DNA of 64,000 nucleotides from Janibacter terrae NBRC 107853 (GTDB lineage Bacteria; Actinomycetota; Actinomycetes; Actinomycetales; Dermatophilaceae), in the NCBI RefSeq assembly GCF_001591405.1, contig NZ_BCUV01000006.1, positions 1-64,000 on the forward strand, written 5' to 3'. Each line of letters begins with the position of its first letter. Position 1 is the stretch's first letter. The translations under genes and the position numbers were made by a program. Shown here one piece after another: positions 63,969 to 64,000 of this stretch. Under the pieces are notes generated by a model, which saw nothing but the letters and a program-made list of their open reading frames with translations, had not been told where the DNA came from and ran no database searches.

Positions 63969-64000
63969 TCGGCAGGAAGTTCATGTCGCCGCCCCAGCGG
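63889..64000 (-). CDS. HIT-family hydrolase, C-terminal end only
   Basis: The last 36 codons of a gene entering from the right edge: RWGGDMNFLPIIAQTKALPI then LLEDARAALVDAWPTD and stop. This matches the C-terminus of HIT/Ap4A-phosphorylase proteins of the Rv2613c type, which sit beside pgsA in actinobacteria. The catalytic HxHxH lies outside the window. It overlaps the convergent HTTM gene by 80 bp. Confidence 0.85.
   Translation of the reverse strand, partial: RWGGDMNFLPIIAQTKALPILLEDARAALVDAWPTD

Overview
This is a chromosomal segment of a high-GC actinobacterium. Pervasive G/C third positions, phosphatidylinositol-mannoside genes, a GarA/OdhI-type FHA protein, an FtsR-type MerR regulator and a MerR/nuclease/gcvP block all point to Actinobacteria. 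The mix of ectoine genes, 5-oxoprolinase genes and gene orders suggests Micrococcales, perhaps an Intrasporangiaceae/Janibacter-like organism; the rank below class is inference. Two stretches keep the gene order known from Mycobacterium tuberculosis: gcvP to the DUF881 genes (2.2-10.4 kb, Rv1832-Rv1823) and HIT/pgsA/patA/pimA ... pdxS, pdxT, yebC, ruvCAB, yajC-secDF, apt, relA (45.8-64 kb, Rv2613c-Rv2583c).

Layout. 0-2.1 kb: 3' part of sbcC (DNA repair). 2.2-10.4 kb, minus strand: gcvP behind a glycine riboswitch, two MerR regulators, a DUF151 nuclease, the FHA protein, gcvH, and a DUF881-DUF1290-DUF881 membrane operon. 10.4-11.6 kb: a frameshifted MalY/PatB aminotransferase. 11.7-19.3 kb: a salt-stress neighbourhood with ectABC, small stress-type genes, a ProP-like MFS symporter and the NhaA Na+/H+ antiporter. 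19.3-23.5 kb: a short-chain dehydrogenase, a GntR regulator and the divergent pxpABC 5-oxoprolinase operon with a GntR-type operator between them. 23.7-27.5 kb: a MoxR ATPase/VWA-protein pair and a small orphan gene.

27.5-32.9 kb is an accessory patch ending at the 3' end of tRNA-Pro(GGG). It contains a decayed F420-dependent reductase fragment, an unusual winged-helix protein with an amyloid-like 'GVQVG' motif, and an IS481-family remnant into which an IS256-family and an ISL3-family element have both inserted, each leaving target duplications. 33-40.8 kb is a minus-strand chromosome-maintenance operon: xerD, parA, scpA, scpB, rluB, tyrA, cmk, der. 40.9-44.4 kb: a membrane protein, a very long perfect inverted repeat, a Cys-rich XRE protein, hisS and a glyoxalase II-like hydrolase. 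44.4-56 kb: a DUF349 protein, relA, apt, secFD, yajC, ruvBAC under a LexA-type SOS box, yebC, pdxT. 56-64 kb: pdxS with divergent MocR/PdxR regulator, low-complexity and LemA-like membrane proteins, pimA, patA, pgsA, an HTTM-like membrane protein pair, and the end of a HIT-family gene.

Two patterns cut across the annotation. First, the 9-mer CGAAGGGGG occurs at least 24 times on both strands, inside genes in several reading frames and as arms of two intergenic hairpins, but not in the IS-rich patch. Second, many genes lack a Shine-Dalgarno and instead have a TANNNT -10 box 6-7 nt before the start codon, indicating leaderless transcription.
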